NCBI GenBank assembly: GCA_021399395.1
Contig: JAAFKJ010000026.1
Coordinates: forward strand, 1-46,223
Length of the DNA stretch: 46,223 nucleotides
Reading direction: 5' to 3'
Origin: Candidatus Heimdallarchaeota archaeon
GTDB taxonomy: Archaea; Asgardarchaeota; Heimdallarchaeia; Heimdallarchaeales; Heimdallarchaeaceae
Each line of letters opens with the position of its first letter. The first letter of the stretch is position 1. Below are positions 1-9,751 of the stretch, piece after piece. Under the pieces are notes generated by a model. It had not been told where the DNA came from, made no database searches, and saw nothing but the letters and a program-made list of their open reading frames with translations. Both the position numbers and the translations under genes were made by a program.

Positions 1-90
1 GAAGCATTATAAAATATTGCTATTTGTTGATTTTCTGGAAGCATTATAAAATATTGCTATTTGTTGATTTTCTGGAAGCATTGTAAAATT
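1..90. repeat. Tandem direct repeat, 37-bp period (two full copies plus a partial third) upstream of mtd
   Basis: GAAGCATTATAAAATATTGCTATTTGTTGATTTTCTG at 1-37 and 38-74, then GAAGCATTGTAAAATT from 75; may extend left of the window. Confidence 0.9.
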
Positions 91-144
91 ATATCCAGAT
101 GATGAAATATATAAAGGGGATAAGAAGAACATAATCTGATTACA

Positions 145-978
145 ATGGTTAAGATAACTTTTGTTAAAATTGGAAATATAACGCTAACAACATTAATCGA
201 TATAATGTTAGATGAGCGAGCAAGTCGAGCTGATATTGAAGCAACCGTAATTAGTTCTTCAACAAAAATGAAACTTTCAGCAGCTGAAAGAATCTTTCCC
301 CTTATAGATCAAGTTGAAACAGATTTAATGGTAATGATTTCTCCTAATGCTAATGATAAAGGACCTCAATCGGTAATTGACAGATATAAAGAAAAATATC
401 CTTTGATCGTCGTTTCTGATACAGCTGATAAAGAAGTACGAGCTAAATGGAAAGAAGAAGGAGTTGGCTACATCATTGCTCCATTTGATCCAATGATCGG
501 TGCAAAGAGAGACTTTCTAGATACAACAGAAATGTGTTTGTTCAATGGTCACATAATTACCGCATTCAGCGCTTGTGGTGTATTCGCATACATTACCGCT
601 TTGTTTGATGGAGTTATCGATCAACTCAAAGCTGGTGAAAAACCAACCTTACCTCTAAAGAATATGTCAAGCATTGGTGTAGTTACAAGTGTTGCATTCG
701 GTAACGAATACTCTAGACCAAAAGCATTAGCAGCATTGAATATTCTAAAAGATGCAGGCAATGTAAACGTCAATGGATGCTTTGTGGAAAAGGATAAAGA
801 AAAAGCACTTATCAAAGTAGCAGGGGCTCATGAAATGGTTCGTCAAGCTGCACTATTAGCAGATGAAATCAGAGAACTTGAAAAAGCTTCCAATCATCTA
901 GTAAGAACTCCTCATGGAAAAGAAGGAGAATTATTGCACAAAATCCACTTCTTTGATGAAGCACACGAAAAAAAATAG
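145..978 (+). CDS. mtd: F420-dependent methylenetetrahydromethanopterin dehydrogenase
   Basis: Full-length similarity to recalled Mtd: N-terminal VKITFVKIGNI, LLDERA-type start, MISPN, GVGYIIAPFDPMIGAKRDFLDTTEM, AHEM, C-terminal RTPHGKEG. Confidence 0.9.
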   Translation: MVKITFVKIGNITLTTLIDIMLDERASRADIEATVISSSTKMKLSAAERIFPLIDQVETDLMVMISPNANDKGPQSVIDRYKEKYPLIVVSDTADKEVRAKWKEEGVGYIIAPFDPMIGAKRDFLDTTEMCLFNGHIITAFSACGVFAYITALFDGVIDQLKAGEKPTLPLKNMSSIGVVTSVAFGNEYSRPKALAALNILKDAGNVNVNGCFVEKDKEKALIKVAGAHEMVRQAALLADEIRELEKASNHLVRTPHGKEGELLHKIHFFDEAHEKK

Positions 979-1046
979 GTAACTCTTGAGTTACTTTTTT
1001 CTTATTTTCTCGATAGTTTTTTATTTATTAAATTTATGAGTTTCTT

Positions 1047-1694
1047 ATGCATATTGCATTAATCATTTTTTTAGTCATTATTGGTATCCCTATAGCTTGG
1101 TTTATACTTGGACTTACATTGATCAGACTCATTCGCAAAATCTATCCCTTTCCAATACCCCACTTCGTTGTTAATCTCATAGACAACCCTATACGAAGAA
1201 AATACATCCAGAATCCTGATGAAATTGCTGAAAGGATGGGATTAAAACCAGGTGATAGAGTTTTGGAAGTTGGTCCAGGTAAAGGAAGTTATACAAAAGC
1301 AGTTGCGGAAAGAATATTACCTGAAGGGAAAGTGTATGCGATTGACATTCAACAACCCATATTGGACAGATTAGAAAAACGTTTGAAAGAGGAAAATATC
1401 ACCAACATTATACCAAAACTTGATGATGCGTACAACCTTTCATTCGAAGATGATTCTATTGATATAATCTTTGCTATTGCATGTCTACCTGAAATTCCAA
1501 AACAAGTAGAAGTGTTAGAAGAATTTAAGAGAGTGCTAAAACCTGGTGGGATAATCTCTCTCTGTGAGTTATTTATTGATCCCGATTATCCTTTAAGAAA
1601 AACCGAAAAAAAGTGGGCTAAAAAAGCAGGTTTGGTTTTGAAAGAAGAATATGGTAACTGGTTTGCTTATCAGCTCAATTTCACTAAAAAATAA
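1047..1694 (+). CDS. Class I SAM-dependent methyltransferase with N-terminal hydrophobic segment
   Basis: VLEVGPGKGSYT SAM motif, VYAIDIQ, LKPGG; hydrophobic N-terminus IALIIFLVIIGIPIAWFILGL. Confidence 0.85.
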   Translation: MHIALIIFLVIIGIPIAWFILGLTLIRLIRKIYPFPIPHFVVNLIDNPIRRKYIQNPDEIAERMGLKPGDRVLEVGPGKGSYTKAVAERILPEGKVYAIDIQQPILDRLEKRLKEENITNIIPKLDDAYNLSFEDDSIDIIFAIACLPEIPKQVEVLEEFKRVLKPGGIISLCELFIDPDYPLRKTEKKWAKKAGLVLKEEYGNWFAYQLNFTKK

Positions 1695-1695
1695 T

Positions 1696-2244
1696 CTACA
1701 TAGCAGCAGCTGTACTTGTTGATGCAGCGGCTGCTCCTTGTTGTGCTCTAATTATTGTGTCGAGAATTACACTTGCTAGTATAGCAACTGCTGGTTCTAT
1801 ATTATCATAAACCTCAACCAAATATTCAGAATTGATTAATCTGATGTATCTCTGAAAATAGAAAGCTACATTACCATAGTTGTCAACGAATTCAAATGAA
1901 GATCCCCTAACTCTAGCACCCATATACCGTTTAGTTCCAATTTGAATTTCAATTTGAGAACTACAACAGCTGGTAGCATAATCAAAGGTAGCATATCTAA
2001 TGTCATTTTTGAACATCCTATATATTCCTGACCAAACTGCAATTTTCTTAGCAGATAATTCTTCTTTCCCGCTATTATCTTTCATATAGAAGTGAGGTTT
2101 GAAAGATCCTTCTCTATGAATCTCAAATACAGTTGAATCTGTTGACAGGTCTACTATCTCATATCTTGTTTTGAATAATGATATATCTGGATAAATTGCA
2201 AATCCAAAAGGATCAGCTTGGTTCATTTGAGTAAAAATGAGCAA
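1696..2244 (-). CDS. LURP-one/Tubby-C-like (phospholipid scramblase-like fold) family protein
   Basis: YEIVDLSTDSTVFEI... HFYMKDNSGKEEL... FEFVDNYGNVAFYF... YLVEVYDNIEPAVAILASVILD pattern. Confidence 0.5.
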   Translation of the reverse strand: MLIFTQMNQADPFGFAIYPDISLFKTRYEIVDLSTDSTVFEIHREGSFKPHFYMKDNSGKEELSAKKIAVWSGIYRMFKNDIRYATFDYATSCCSSQIEIQIGTKRYMGARVRGSSFEFVDNYGNVAFYFQRYIRLINSEYLVEVYDNIEPAVAILASVILDTIIRAQQGAAAASTSTAAAM

Positions 2245-2281
2245 AAACAGTTATAAAACTATGTAAATAAAAAAATGAAAA

Positions 2282-3631
2282 CTAGGGATAAACCCTGTTT
2301 CGTGTTCTTGGAAAAGGAAGAGTTTCTTGTATGGTATCTAGTCCACACAACCACCAGGTTAGTCTTTCAGCACCCAGTCCAAATCCTGAATGAGGAACTG
2401 AGCCATACTTCCTCAGATCGACATACCAGGAATAATCTTCGATTTCCCATCCCTCTTCCTGAATGCGTCTAACTAAGGTGTCAAGAACATCTTCTCTTTG
2501 ACCACCAGTGATAAGCTCACCGAATCCTTCTGGAGCCATCAAATCAGCTGAATAACACCATTTAGGATCATCTTCATGAAGTTTGACATAGAATGGCTTG
2601 TGTTTGGAAGGATAATCTCTAACAAAGAAGGGCTCACCAATAATGTTTGAAAGAGCTCTTTCCTCTTCAGTTTTCATGTCATCATCCCACTGTAGATCAA
2701 ATCCATTCTCGTTCAAGGTATCAATTGCTTCTTTATAGCTAACTTTTTTGAAAGGAGCTTTGATTGATTCAAGTACTGAAGTATCTCTCTTCAATTCACG
2801 AAATTCCTTCTCATTATGTTCAAGAACATATTGAACGATATAAGCTACCATATCTTCTTGTATCTTCATGTTGCCTTCGAAATCTACAAAAGCTTCTTCA
2901 CCTTCGATATGCCAGAATTCGTTGACATGTCTCTTAGTTCTCATCTTCTCTGCACGGAAACTAGGTGTAATCGCATAGACTTTCTCTAAGCTGTAAATGA
3001 GAGCTTCAAGGTAAAGCTGAATGCTCTGACTAAGGTAAGCTGTTGAATCGAAATACTTCAAGCTGAATAGAGTAGATCCACCTTCACAAGCTGAACCTGT
3101 GAGTATAGGTGGGGTGGTCTCATAGAAATCGTTCTCAAAGAACCATTCTCTAGAAGCTCGAAGAACTGATGCTTTAACTTTCCAAACATTTGTAGACTGA
3201 AAGCTTCTTACAAATAGGTGAGTGTTATCAAGCATGAATTCCTTGCTTTTATCTTTGGCAATAGGGAAGATTTCTCCTTTATGCATTAACTTGAAATCTG
3301 TTAATTTAACTTCAACATTATTTACTGCCCTATTATCCTCTACAGGATTACCTTCAACTATAATATAATTCTCAATAGCAGCTTCATTTAACATTTTCCA
3401 AGCTTCTGGATTGAGATTGTCTTCTTGTCCGATGCATTGGATGATGCCTGAAGCATCACGTAAAACGACAAAGATCTTATCTTTCATTTTACGGATTCGA
3501 TAGATCCATCCTCGGATTGTAACTGAATCTTCCGAGGGAATTACTTCTGCTGCACGTGTGAAAGTTTGTTCGGGCATGAGTTCTCTTGAAGACTCACATA
3601 AAAAAATGTTAGGGTTACGAAGAAAAATCAT
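2282..3631 (-). CDS. asnS: Asparaginyl-tRNA synthetase (archaeal/eukaryotic type); true start may be the internal MPEQTF
   Basis: OB-fold N-terminus (VTIRGWIYRIRKM), class II motifs including STLFSLKYFDSTAYLSQSIQLY, FRAEKMRTKRHVNEFWHIEGE, GFGLGAERLTWW. Confidence 0.85.
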   Translation of the reverse strand: MIFLRNPNIFLCESSRELMPEQTFTRAAEVIPSEDSVTIRGWIYRIRKMKDKIFVVLRDASGIIQCIGQEDNLNPEAWKMLNEAAIENYIIVEGNPVEDNRAVNNVEVKLTDFKLMHKGEIFPIAKDKSKEFMLDNTHLFVRSFQSTNVWKVKASVLRASREWFFENDFYETTPPILTGSACEGGSTLFSLKYFDSTAYLSQSIQLYLEALIYSLEKVYAITPSFRAEKMRTKRHVNEFWHIEGEEAFVDFEGNMKIQEDMVAYIVQYVLEHNEKEFRELKRDTSVLESIKAPFKKVSYKEAIDTLNENGFDLQWDDDMKTEEERALSNIIGEPFFVRDYPSKHKPFYVKLHEDDPKWCYSADLMAPEGFGELITGGQREDVLDTLVRRIQEEGWEIEDYSWYVDLRKYGSVPHSGFGLGAERLTWWLCGLDTIQETLPFPRTRNRVYP

Positions 3632-3671
3632 TCTTCAAGTAGTATCAACCATATCCTTTTAAAATATTTAT

Positions 3672-5204
3672 TTGAACGAAGGTTCAATGAAAAGGGAGAC
3701 CCAAACTCTATTTGGATTAATGTTATCAAGTTTTATTGTTAACCTTGGGTTTGGGGCGATTATGCCTTTTTTGTCATTATATGCAAATCATTTCTTTGAA
3801 CCTTGGGATTGGGGATTTACAACTGTTGGTGTAGTGACTCAGATTGGTCTCTTAACTTCAGCAATGATGATCTCTCGAGCTTTTCTTGCTCCTTTCTTTG
3901 GTAAAATGAGTGATAAAGCAGGACGAAAACCTGTTATTGTCGTTGGTCTAACTATGTATGTTTTTCTAACATTTGGTTTTGGTTTAGCAAGAGCTTTCTG
4001 GTCGCTCTTTCTAGTTAGATTTTTCCAAGGAATTGCTTCTGCCCTCGTTTGGCCTGTTGCTGAATCAGCTGTGGTAGATATTTCCCCTAATGATAAGAGA
4101 GGAAGAAACATAGGTTGGTTTATGCTTTCAATGACTCTTGGGTGGAGTGTGGGTCCATTTATGGGTGGAGGGCTCTTCGCCTTAGTTGAATCTCTTATTG
4201 GTTTAGATTTAGTAAAATTTGCAGGAATGTCTTTATTAGCTCTACCTGCAGCTGTTGGAAGTGGTAGTTTCAATTTATTTGATACTCTACACAACAACCT
4301 TTTTCCTACAATTGACTTAGTTGGAAATGCAGAGGTTTTATCATTCCAGATCACTTTTTTCCTGATGGGAGGATTATCTCTTCTAGCTGTTATACTCTTC
4401 AATTTTCTTGTTATAGACCCTAAAACAAAGAAAGCAAAAATGAGTCTGAAAGAATTATGGATTGCAATTTTAGAAGTTATCAAATCTTTCTTCAAAATCA
4501 GGATTGGGATTCCTGCATTCTTTAAACCATCTTTCTGGAAAGAAAGAACGGTTAGCTTACGTGCATTGTTTGTCATGGCATTTTCAAATGGTTTCAGTTT
4601 CGCGATGATTTTCCCAATATTATCACTCTTTCTAGCACAATTTTATGGGATGAGTACGGAATTAATCGGAACTGTCTTTGGGATAGCTGGTATTGCAGGA
4701 GTTACATTTAATCCTATAGGTGGATATTTAGCGGACAAATCAAGTAAAAAACTGTTAGTTATTGTTTCTGGTGTCGTTTCTGCTCTTCTTCTAGCTACTC
4801 TAGGATTCCAGATGGTATTGTGGGTGTTGATTGCATTATTCATCACAAGGCAGATGTTTCAACAGATTAACATGCCTGCTTTTCGAGCATTACAAGCTGA
4901 TCTTGTTAAACCTGAAACAAGAGGACTAGAATTTGGTAATGTACAACTCTTTCATAATTTTGGTTCTGTTTTCGGTCCGATTCTTGGAGGAATCCTTTAT
5001 GATGTTTTTAGTAAAGTGTCATGGTCTATTGGGACTGTAACTGTCTTTGGTGTAGAAATAATTATGATAATAACATCTTCTATCATGATATTTGCAGTAA
5101 TTATTGTAGGCATATTTGTGAAGAAAGAAGATATGGTTCTAAACGGTTTACCAAGTGTTGTTAATGTTAGAGAACAACCTATTATTCTAGCTGAACAAGA
5201 TTAA
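3672..5204 (+). CDS. MFS transporter
   Basis: Multiple TM segments; GKMSDKAGRKPVIVVG MFS signature, second-half GGYLADKSSKK. Confidence 0.85.
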   Translation: MNEGSMKRETQTLFGLMLSSFIVNLGFGAIMPFLSLYANHFFEPWDWGFTTVGVVTQIGLLTSAMMISRAFLAPFFGKMSDKAGRKPVIVVGLTMYVFLTFGFGLARAFWSLFLVRFFQGIASALVWPVAESAVVDISPNDKRGRNIGWFMLSMTLGWSVGPFMGGGLFALVESLIGLDLVKFAGMSLLALPAAVGSGSFNLFDTLHNNLFPTIDLVGNAEVLSFQITFFLMGGLSLLAVILFNFLVIDPKTKKAKMSLKELWIAILEVIKSFFKIRIGIPAFFKPSFWKERTVSLRALFVMAFSNGFSFAMIFPILSLFLAQFYGMSTELIGTVFGIAGIAGVTFNPIGGYLADKSSKKLLVIVSGVVSALLLATLGFQMVLWVLIALFITRQMFQQINMPAFRALQADLVKPETRGLEFGNVQLFHNFGSVFGPILGGILYDVFSKVSWSIGTVTVFGVEIIMIITSSIMIFAVIIVGIFVKKEDMVLNGLPSVVNVREQPIILAEQD

Positions 5205-5275
5205 AATTAGCCTGGATTATCTTTGACCTTGAGTTAAAATTATATACTCTTGAATTATTCCCATAATGAAATATC

Positions 5276-6034
5276 ATGTGTAGACTCTTTCTCAGAATTG
5301 GTAAGGAAGTTAATGAACAAGTCTATTCTGAGTTTATAGGTTCTTGTTCTGATTATGTTGGAGGAGCTAAACTTGATGTTCATGAAAGAAACGAAACCAA
5401 GCTAGAACAGCATTCTGATGGTTTTGGGTATGGTTATGTTAAAGATGATCATTTTGAATTAAGAAGATTTAGAGAACCCATCTATGAACGTAATCCCGTT
5501 GATGAATGGAAAAAAATTGAAACTGACGTTTTATTTATTCATGCAAGAAAAGCACCACCAAACATTACTGTTAATATCAAGAATAACCATCCATTCTATT
5601 GGTATAATGGTGACGAATATGTATTCGGTCACAACGGTACGATTAAGAATAAAATCAATGAATATGATGATCGAAAATTCTTTTTGAAAGGTAGTACAGA
5701 TTCTGAGAAATACTTCTACTCCTTACTCACTGCTATGGCAGAAAAAGAATGGGCACCCGATAAACAGATGATTGACAAATTACTCGAAAACTGGGATTAT
5801 ACCTCGGCAAATTTCATCTTGGCATCGCCTAAGAAAGCTTGGGTTGGAGTGTTCTATAGAAAGGATCCTCTCTACTTTACAATGAAGCTCTACAAAACTG
5901 ATGACTCTATTGTTGTTAGTTCAAGTGCAATTCCCTCATTAGGTTCTCCTACTGAAAGACTTAGACATGGATCTTTAGTTGAAATCGATATAGCGAGCAA
6001 TAATTACTATTACCTAAGTGAATTCAGATTTTAA
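5276..6034 (+). CDS. Class II glutamine amidotransferase domain protein (YafJ-like)
   Basis: N-terminal MCRLF (Cys2 nucleophile), SDGFGYGY, FIHARKA, FGHNGTI, STDSEKYFY. Confidence 0.85.
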   Translation: MCRLFLRIGKEVNEQVYSEFIGSCSDYVGGAKLDVHERNETKLEQHSDGFGYGYVKDDHFELRRFREPIYERNPVDEWKKIETDVLFIHARKAPPNITVNIKNNHPFYWYNGDEYVFGHNGTIKNKINEYDDRKFFLKGSTDSEKYFYSLLTAMAEKEWAPDKQMIDKLLENWDYTSANFILASPKKAWVGVFYRKDPLYFTMKLYKTDDSIVVSSSAIPSLGSPTERLRHGSLVEIDIASNNYYYLSEFRF

Positions 6035-6050
6035 CTAGGATAGGATAAAA

Positions 6051-6638
6051 GTGTCTAACACTGAATCTGAAGAACATAAAGAGTCTCATCGTGAAAAGAG
6101 AAAAAGAAGCTTTAGCCACAGACTTAAGATTTTTTCAATGAAATTTCTAGCACATCATCCAGCCTGCTATAAATTTGATAACCACATCTTCAAACTAGGC
6201 TCTCTCATGTTATGTGTTGGATGCACAAGTGTAATTCTAGGATTCATCTTATACACAATTGTCTTCTTTTCGTTTTTTGGATTCTTCAGAGGTTTACCTA
6301 TTCTAAGTGGTATAATAGCCGCTTTTGGTGTAGGTATGGCACTAATACAAGTTTTCCTTAAACCAAAAAATAAATGGTTAAAGTCGTTTTTCCGGTTGTG
6401 TCTAGGTATAGGTTTAGGTGCTTATACAAACATAATCGTACTTGCTGCAGATTTATTCAATGTAATTGGAAACTATATCATCCTTGTACAAATTACTCTT
6501 TTTGTTTTGCTGATTCCTGGAATTTATCTTTACAACATACTCAGAGGAGACTCTCCATATCTAGAATGCAAAGAGTGTGAAGAGAAATTCATAGAACCCA
6601 CTTGTGACTACAATGTAGTATCGAATCATAAGGCATGA
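6051..6638 (+). CDS. DUF2085-like membrane protein with Cys pairs
   Basis: HHPACY...LGSLMLCVGCTSVILGF core, several TM helices, C-terminal CKECEEKFIEPTC; GTG start. Confidence 0.5.
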   Translation: MSNTESEEHKESHREKRKRSFSHRLKIFSMKFLAHHPACYKFDNHIFKLGSLMLCVGCTSVILGFILYTIVFFSFFGFFRGLPILSGIIAAFGVGMALIQVFLKPKNKWLKSFFRLCLGIGLGAYTNIIVLAADLFNVIGNYIILVQITLFVLLIPGIYLYNILRGDSPYLECKECEEKFIEPTCDYNVVSNHKA

Positions 6639-6644
6639 GAAATT

Positions 6645-7067
6645 TTATTCAGAGTCAGTTTCTATTTCAAGTGACTCTTGTATCTCTATTTGGTATCCCT
6701 CTGGATCGTTGAAAACAAATGCTTTGATTTTGAGTTCATTGTTGACAAACATTTCAGATAAACAGTCCACGTTAGCTTCCTTACAGTACTCATAGAACGC
6801 ATCCACATCTGGTACTCTCAGACAGATTTGTACAGGTTTAATCTCATTCCACTTATGCATCCCTTTAGTCTCATCAACTATACCCACATATCCTGCTTCC
6901 GATATTCTATAGATTTTGCAGAATCCTTGGTCAATTTCTATTGGGAATCCAAGAAAGTTTCCATAAAAATCAATTCCTTTCTGTAAATCTCTATAATAGA
7001 TAAAGGTAATGAGTTTGTTAGCTTTATTATCGATTAAATCGGGTCGTTTCATATATTTCACTTTCAA
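6645..7067 (-). CDS. Glyoxalase/VOC-superfamily protein
   Basis: FIYYRDLQKGIDFYGNFLGFPIEIDQG ... FNDPEGYQIEIQE. Confidence 0.8.
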   Translation of the reverse strand: MKVKYMKRPDLIDNKANKLITFIYYRDLQKGIDFYGNFLGFPIEIDQGFCKIYRISEAGYVGIVDETKGMHKWNEIKPVQICLRVPDVDAFYEYCKEANVDCLSEMFVNNELKIKAFVFNDPEGYQIEIQESLEIETDSE

Positions 7068-7181
7068 AATTTATACTATTAGCTGATGTAAATATCCTTA
7101 GTTAGAACTTATTAAGATTGTTGAAAAATAGAAAAAGCGAGAGCATGTAACTCTCAATGATTTTGTTTAAGATTGGTCTTG

Positions 7182-7676
7182 TTAATTTGGTATTAGCAAT
7201 GTTGCTTCGAAATAATTAACGATGATATTACCATAGATTAAACCCATAAGTTTCATGCCTTCAAAATCTTCAAAACCTTGCATGGAATAGTGACCGGTAA
7301 GTTCTCCATTAATGACTCTTATGCATTTTCTTCCATAAAAGTAACCAGAAAGTTCACCCCAGGTAAAATACATATAGCTTTCTCCGTTAACTATCGCTTT
7401 TCCAATTGTATCATCTATTACGTGGAAAAAGGACTCAGTATAACCTGATATCTCCTCGTCCTCTATGGTTCCTGCTAACCAATGGATATCATAGTAGTCT
7501 TTCATATGTACTATTCCACCTGTGATGGTTATTGTATATGTAGGCGGTTGTGCTAACCATTCCATAGCATAAAACTCTAGTTTCTGTGCTGGTGCAGCTT
7601 GGCTAAGCGCAGGCATAAGGCATAATCCAAATATTAAAACTGAAGCAAAAACAAGAACGTATTTACTTTTTTTCAT
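7182..7676 (-). CDS. Predicted secreted protein, function unknown
   Basis: N-terminal signal peptide KKSKYVLVFASVLIFGLCLMPALSQAAPA; no family recognised. Confidence 0.55.
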   Translation of the reverse strand: MKKSKYVLVFASVLIFGLCLMPALSQAAPAQKLEFYAMEWLAQPPTYTITITGGIVHMKDYYDIHWLAGTIEDEEISGYTESFFHVIDDTIGKAIVNGESYMYFTWGELSGYFYGRKCIRVINGELTGHYSMQGFEDFEGMKLMGLIYGNIIVNYFEATLLIPN

Positions 7677-7689
7677 TTACTCACCTTAT

Positions 7690-7709
7690 ATGTAACCTTG
7701 AAGTTACAT
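7690..7709. promoter_or_regulatory. Inverted repeat ATGTAAC-N6-GTTACAT upstream of the 7182-7676 gene
   Basis: Perfect 7-bp arms around CTTGAA, 14 bp upstream of the minus-strand start codon. Confidence 0.35.
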
Positions 7710-7844
7710 TATATGTAATTTATTTGTCACATAAAAACATTGTCCAAAAAAGATAATGAAATAAGAACATAATATTTGAATTCATGCTACTCATCTAATA
7801 AGGTCCTATTCAGAATTTTGGCATGTAAGGCATATAAACGTCTG

Positions 7845-7970
7845 TTAAACGATTAGTATCGGGAAAAACGATTGATGGCCTTACTTGTTCCATTTAAACC
7901 CCCTCCCTTCTTGGAAACGTCTCTATCCAAGAAGAAGACCTTAACAACAAGGTTATTTTCAATCGGGGAA
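7845..7970. ncRNA. Candidate structured RNA or degenerate 23S rRNA 3'-end fragment (minus sense)
   Basis: Nested complementarity: CGATTGA(7869-7875)/TCAATCG(7959-7965) enclosing a perfect 9-bp hairpin CTTCTTGGA/TCCAAGAAG (7907-7915/7926-7934) and ACCTT/AAGGT (7938-7942/7949-7953); minus strand contains CCGATACTAATCG, resembling a 23S 3'-terminal motif. Confidence 0.3.
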
Positions 7971-8071
7971 TCAGTGGATTTTTTATGGTATTAGACATAT
8001 TGTTATTTAAAAAAGGAAACAAATATGTTTTTAAGATTTAATTTGAAAAAATAAAGTGTGAAGGACTATTT

Positions 8072-9655
8072 CTAATCCTTCTTTAATCTCTTTGCTAAAG
8101 CAGGAACCATTAAACTCAGTAAAAGAATTAAACTTCCTATCAATCCTGCAAAGAAGCTATTTTCATCAGTAGGTGTAGTTGTTTGTGTAGTTGTTTCTTC
8201 TTCTACTGTTTTTAGAAGTGTAATGACTAATTCATTATTATTCTCAGAAACTTCATCTACTTCAGAGTCATAATCGAGCTCAAAAGAAAATGTTCTTTGA
8301 TCAAATCCACCTAAAGACCAAGTATAAGAAAGAGTAAATGTTTCATCTACATCTAATGGAGGAATGCTTAGGATTTGTACAGCATCTAAATCCGTGTAAG
8401 CTGCTGTTGTTGTAGTTGTAATATTTTCTTCTCCAGTATTTGTTATGACTATATCCATCTCTAGAAAATCGTTTGAACCTTGAGTGAATATGAGTGGCAT
8501 TGTTTCAAAACTTAGATCTGGTTTTGTTTCAGGATTAATGTAAAATTGATCAATGAAAGAATAGTCAGGTCTGAATGCTCGTACATGAAACTTCTCATCT
8601 GATATATCAAAGTACAAGAAGTTATATGTACTCTCAATATATATTGATTCATTTAGTTCTTGACTTGGAAGCGGAGTATTTAACCTGCTTCCCGCTCCCC
8701 CGGATATTATGTAAGTTACGTTATCACTCAATAGTCTTTCATAACCATGTTCATGTCCTGTAAAAACTAGATCAACTTCGTATTGCTCAAAAATTGGCGT
8801 GAAAGTTTCATTTACTTCTTTATACCAATCATCATCTTCGAAATTTCTAGGAAATGATGAAAACGGTGGTCTATGCATCATCACAACTGTCCAAGTTGCA
8901 TTTTCATTCGCTTCAAGATCTTCTACTAACCATGCTGCTTGATCCACATAATCTCCTCCTAAAAGTTCATACCCTTCATAATATGTGTGGAGTGAAATAA
9001 GATGTACTGGACCATAATCTATTGAAAAATACTCTTCATTACCAGGTAAAGCCCACATAGTATAATAGTTTGAATGGTTTTTCTCATGATTACCCATAGT
9101 TGTAATTGTAGGTGTATCTCTAACAATTTCTGCATAATTATTGAACCAGATATAATATTCATCATCCTCAGCTGCTTCCTCTACAAAATCTCCAGAAAAC
9201 ATCATAAAGTCAAGAGGTAATCTCGATACTTGATCAGCAACCCATTTACATTCAGGAGTGTCACCTTGAGAATCTCCTAAACCTATGAACTGAGTTGTAC
9301 TTCCATGATGACCTGTAGTAAAAGAGTAATCATCGCTCCAAGTAATTCCATTTCCGACCCGATAATGATAAGTTGTTGCTGGGGTTAGTCCAGTTAACTC
9401 TACATGATGCCAAATACCGCTGTCTCCTCCTTCTTCTCCAGTATAAGTTGTATTCAATCCGTATTGTACTATGGAATCTGTTTCTGCTGTTGTTCTCCAA
9501 CTCATAGTCATAGTAGTTGCTGTATCATGTTGCCATGAGAGATGAAGGCTGAAAGCTCTTAATTCATCTGCTGCTTGAGGAAAATAACTACTTGCTATAG
9601 GTAGAAGAAATAACAAAAGCATAACTGTTGTAAGACTAATTTTTTTTATGTTCAT
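8072..9655 (-). CDS. Extracellular purple acid phosphatase-like metallophosphoesterase with C-terminal TM anchor
   Basis: Signal peptide; FNIII-like N-domain (TMTMSWRT, YHYRVG); GDSQGD, SGDFVEE, MGNHEKNH, MMHRPPF, FTGHEHGYER; Thr-rich linker plus TM plus KRLKKD. Confidence 0.85.
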   Translation of the reverse strand: MNIKKISLTTVMLLLFLLPIASSYFPQAADELRAFSLHLSWQHDTATTMTMSWRTTAETDSIVQYGLNTTYTGEEGGDSGIWHHVELTGLTPATTYHYRVGNGITWSDDYSFTTGHHGSTTQFIGLGDSQGDTPECKWVADQVSRLPLDFMMFSGDFVEEAAEDDEYYIWFNNYAEIVRDTPTITTMGNHEKNHSNYYTMWALPGNEEYFSIDYGPVHLISLHTYYEGYELLGGDYVDQAAWLVEDLEANENATWTVVMMHRPPFSSFPRNFEDDDWYKEVNETFTPIFEQYEVDLVFTGHEHGYERLLSDNVTYIISGGAGSRLNTPLPSQELNESIYIESTYNFLYFDISDEKFHVRAFRPDYSFIDQFYINPETKPDLSFETMPLIFTQGSNDFLEMDIVITNTGEENITTTTTAAYTDLDAVQILSIPPLDVDETFTLSYTWSLGGFDQRTFSFELDYDSEVDEVSENNNELVITLLKTVEEETTTQTTTPTDENSFFAGLIGSLILLLSLMVPALAKRLKKD

Positions 9656-9751
9656 TATGTAAACAATTGTAATCGAATTTTAAAGTTTACTGAATAGAGA
9701 AAAAGTATAAGGAAATGAAATAAGAAAATTGAAATTAAGAATAAAAGTAAT

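Noticed and set aside
1-90. CRISPR-like array
   Set aside because: The repeats are directly adjacent with no spacers, and no cas genes are visible.
145-978. Evidence of methanogenesis from mtd
   Set aside because: Mtd also occurs in non-methanogens with H4MPT C1 metabolism; no mcr or mtr genes are seen.
2275-2472. 65-aa plus-strand ORF
   Set aside because: Lies antisense within the asnS coding sequence.
3839-4576. 245-aa minus-strand ORF opposite the MFS transporter
   Set aside because: Antisense shadow of a well-supported transporter; composition is not protein-like and no family is recognised.
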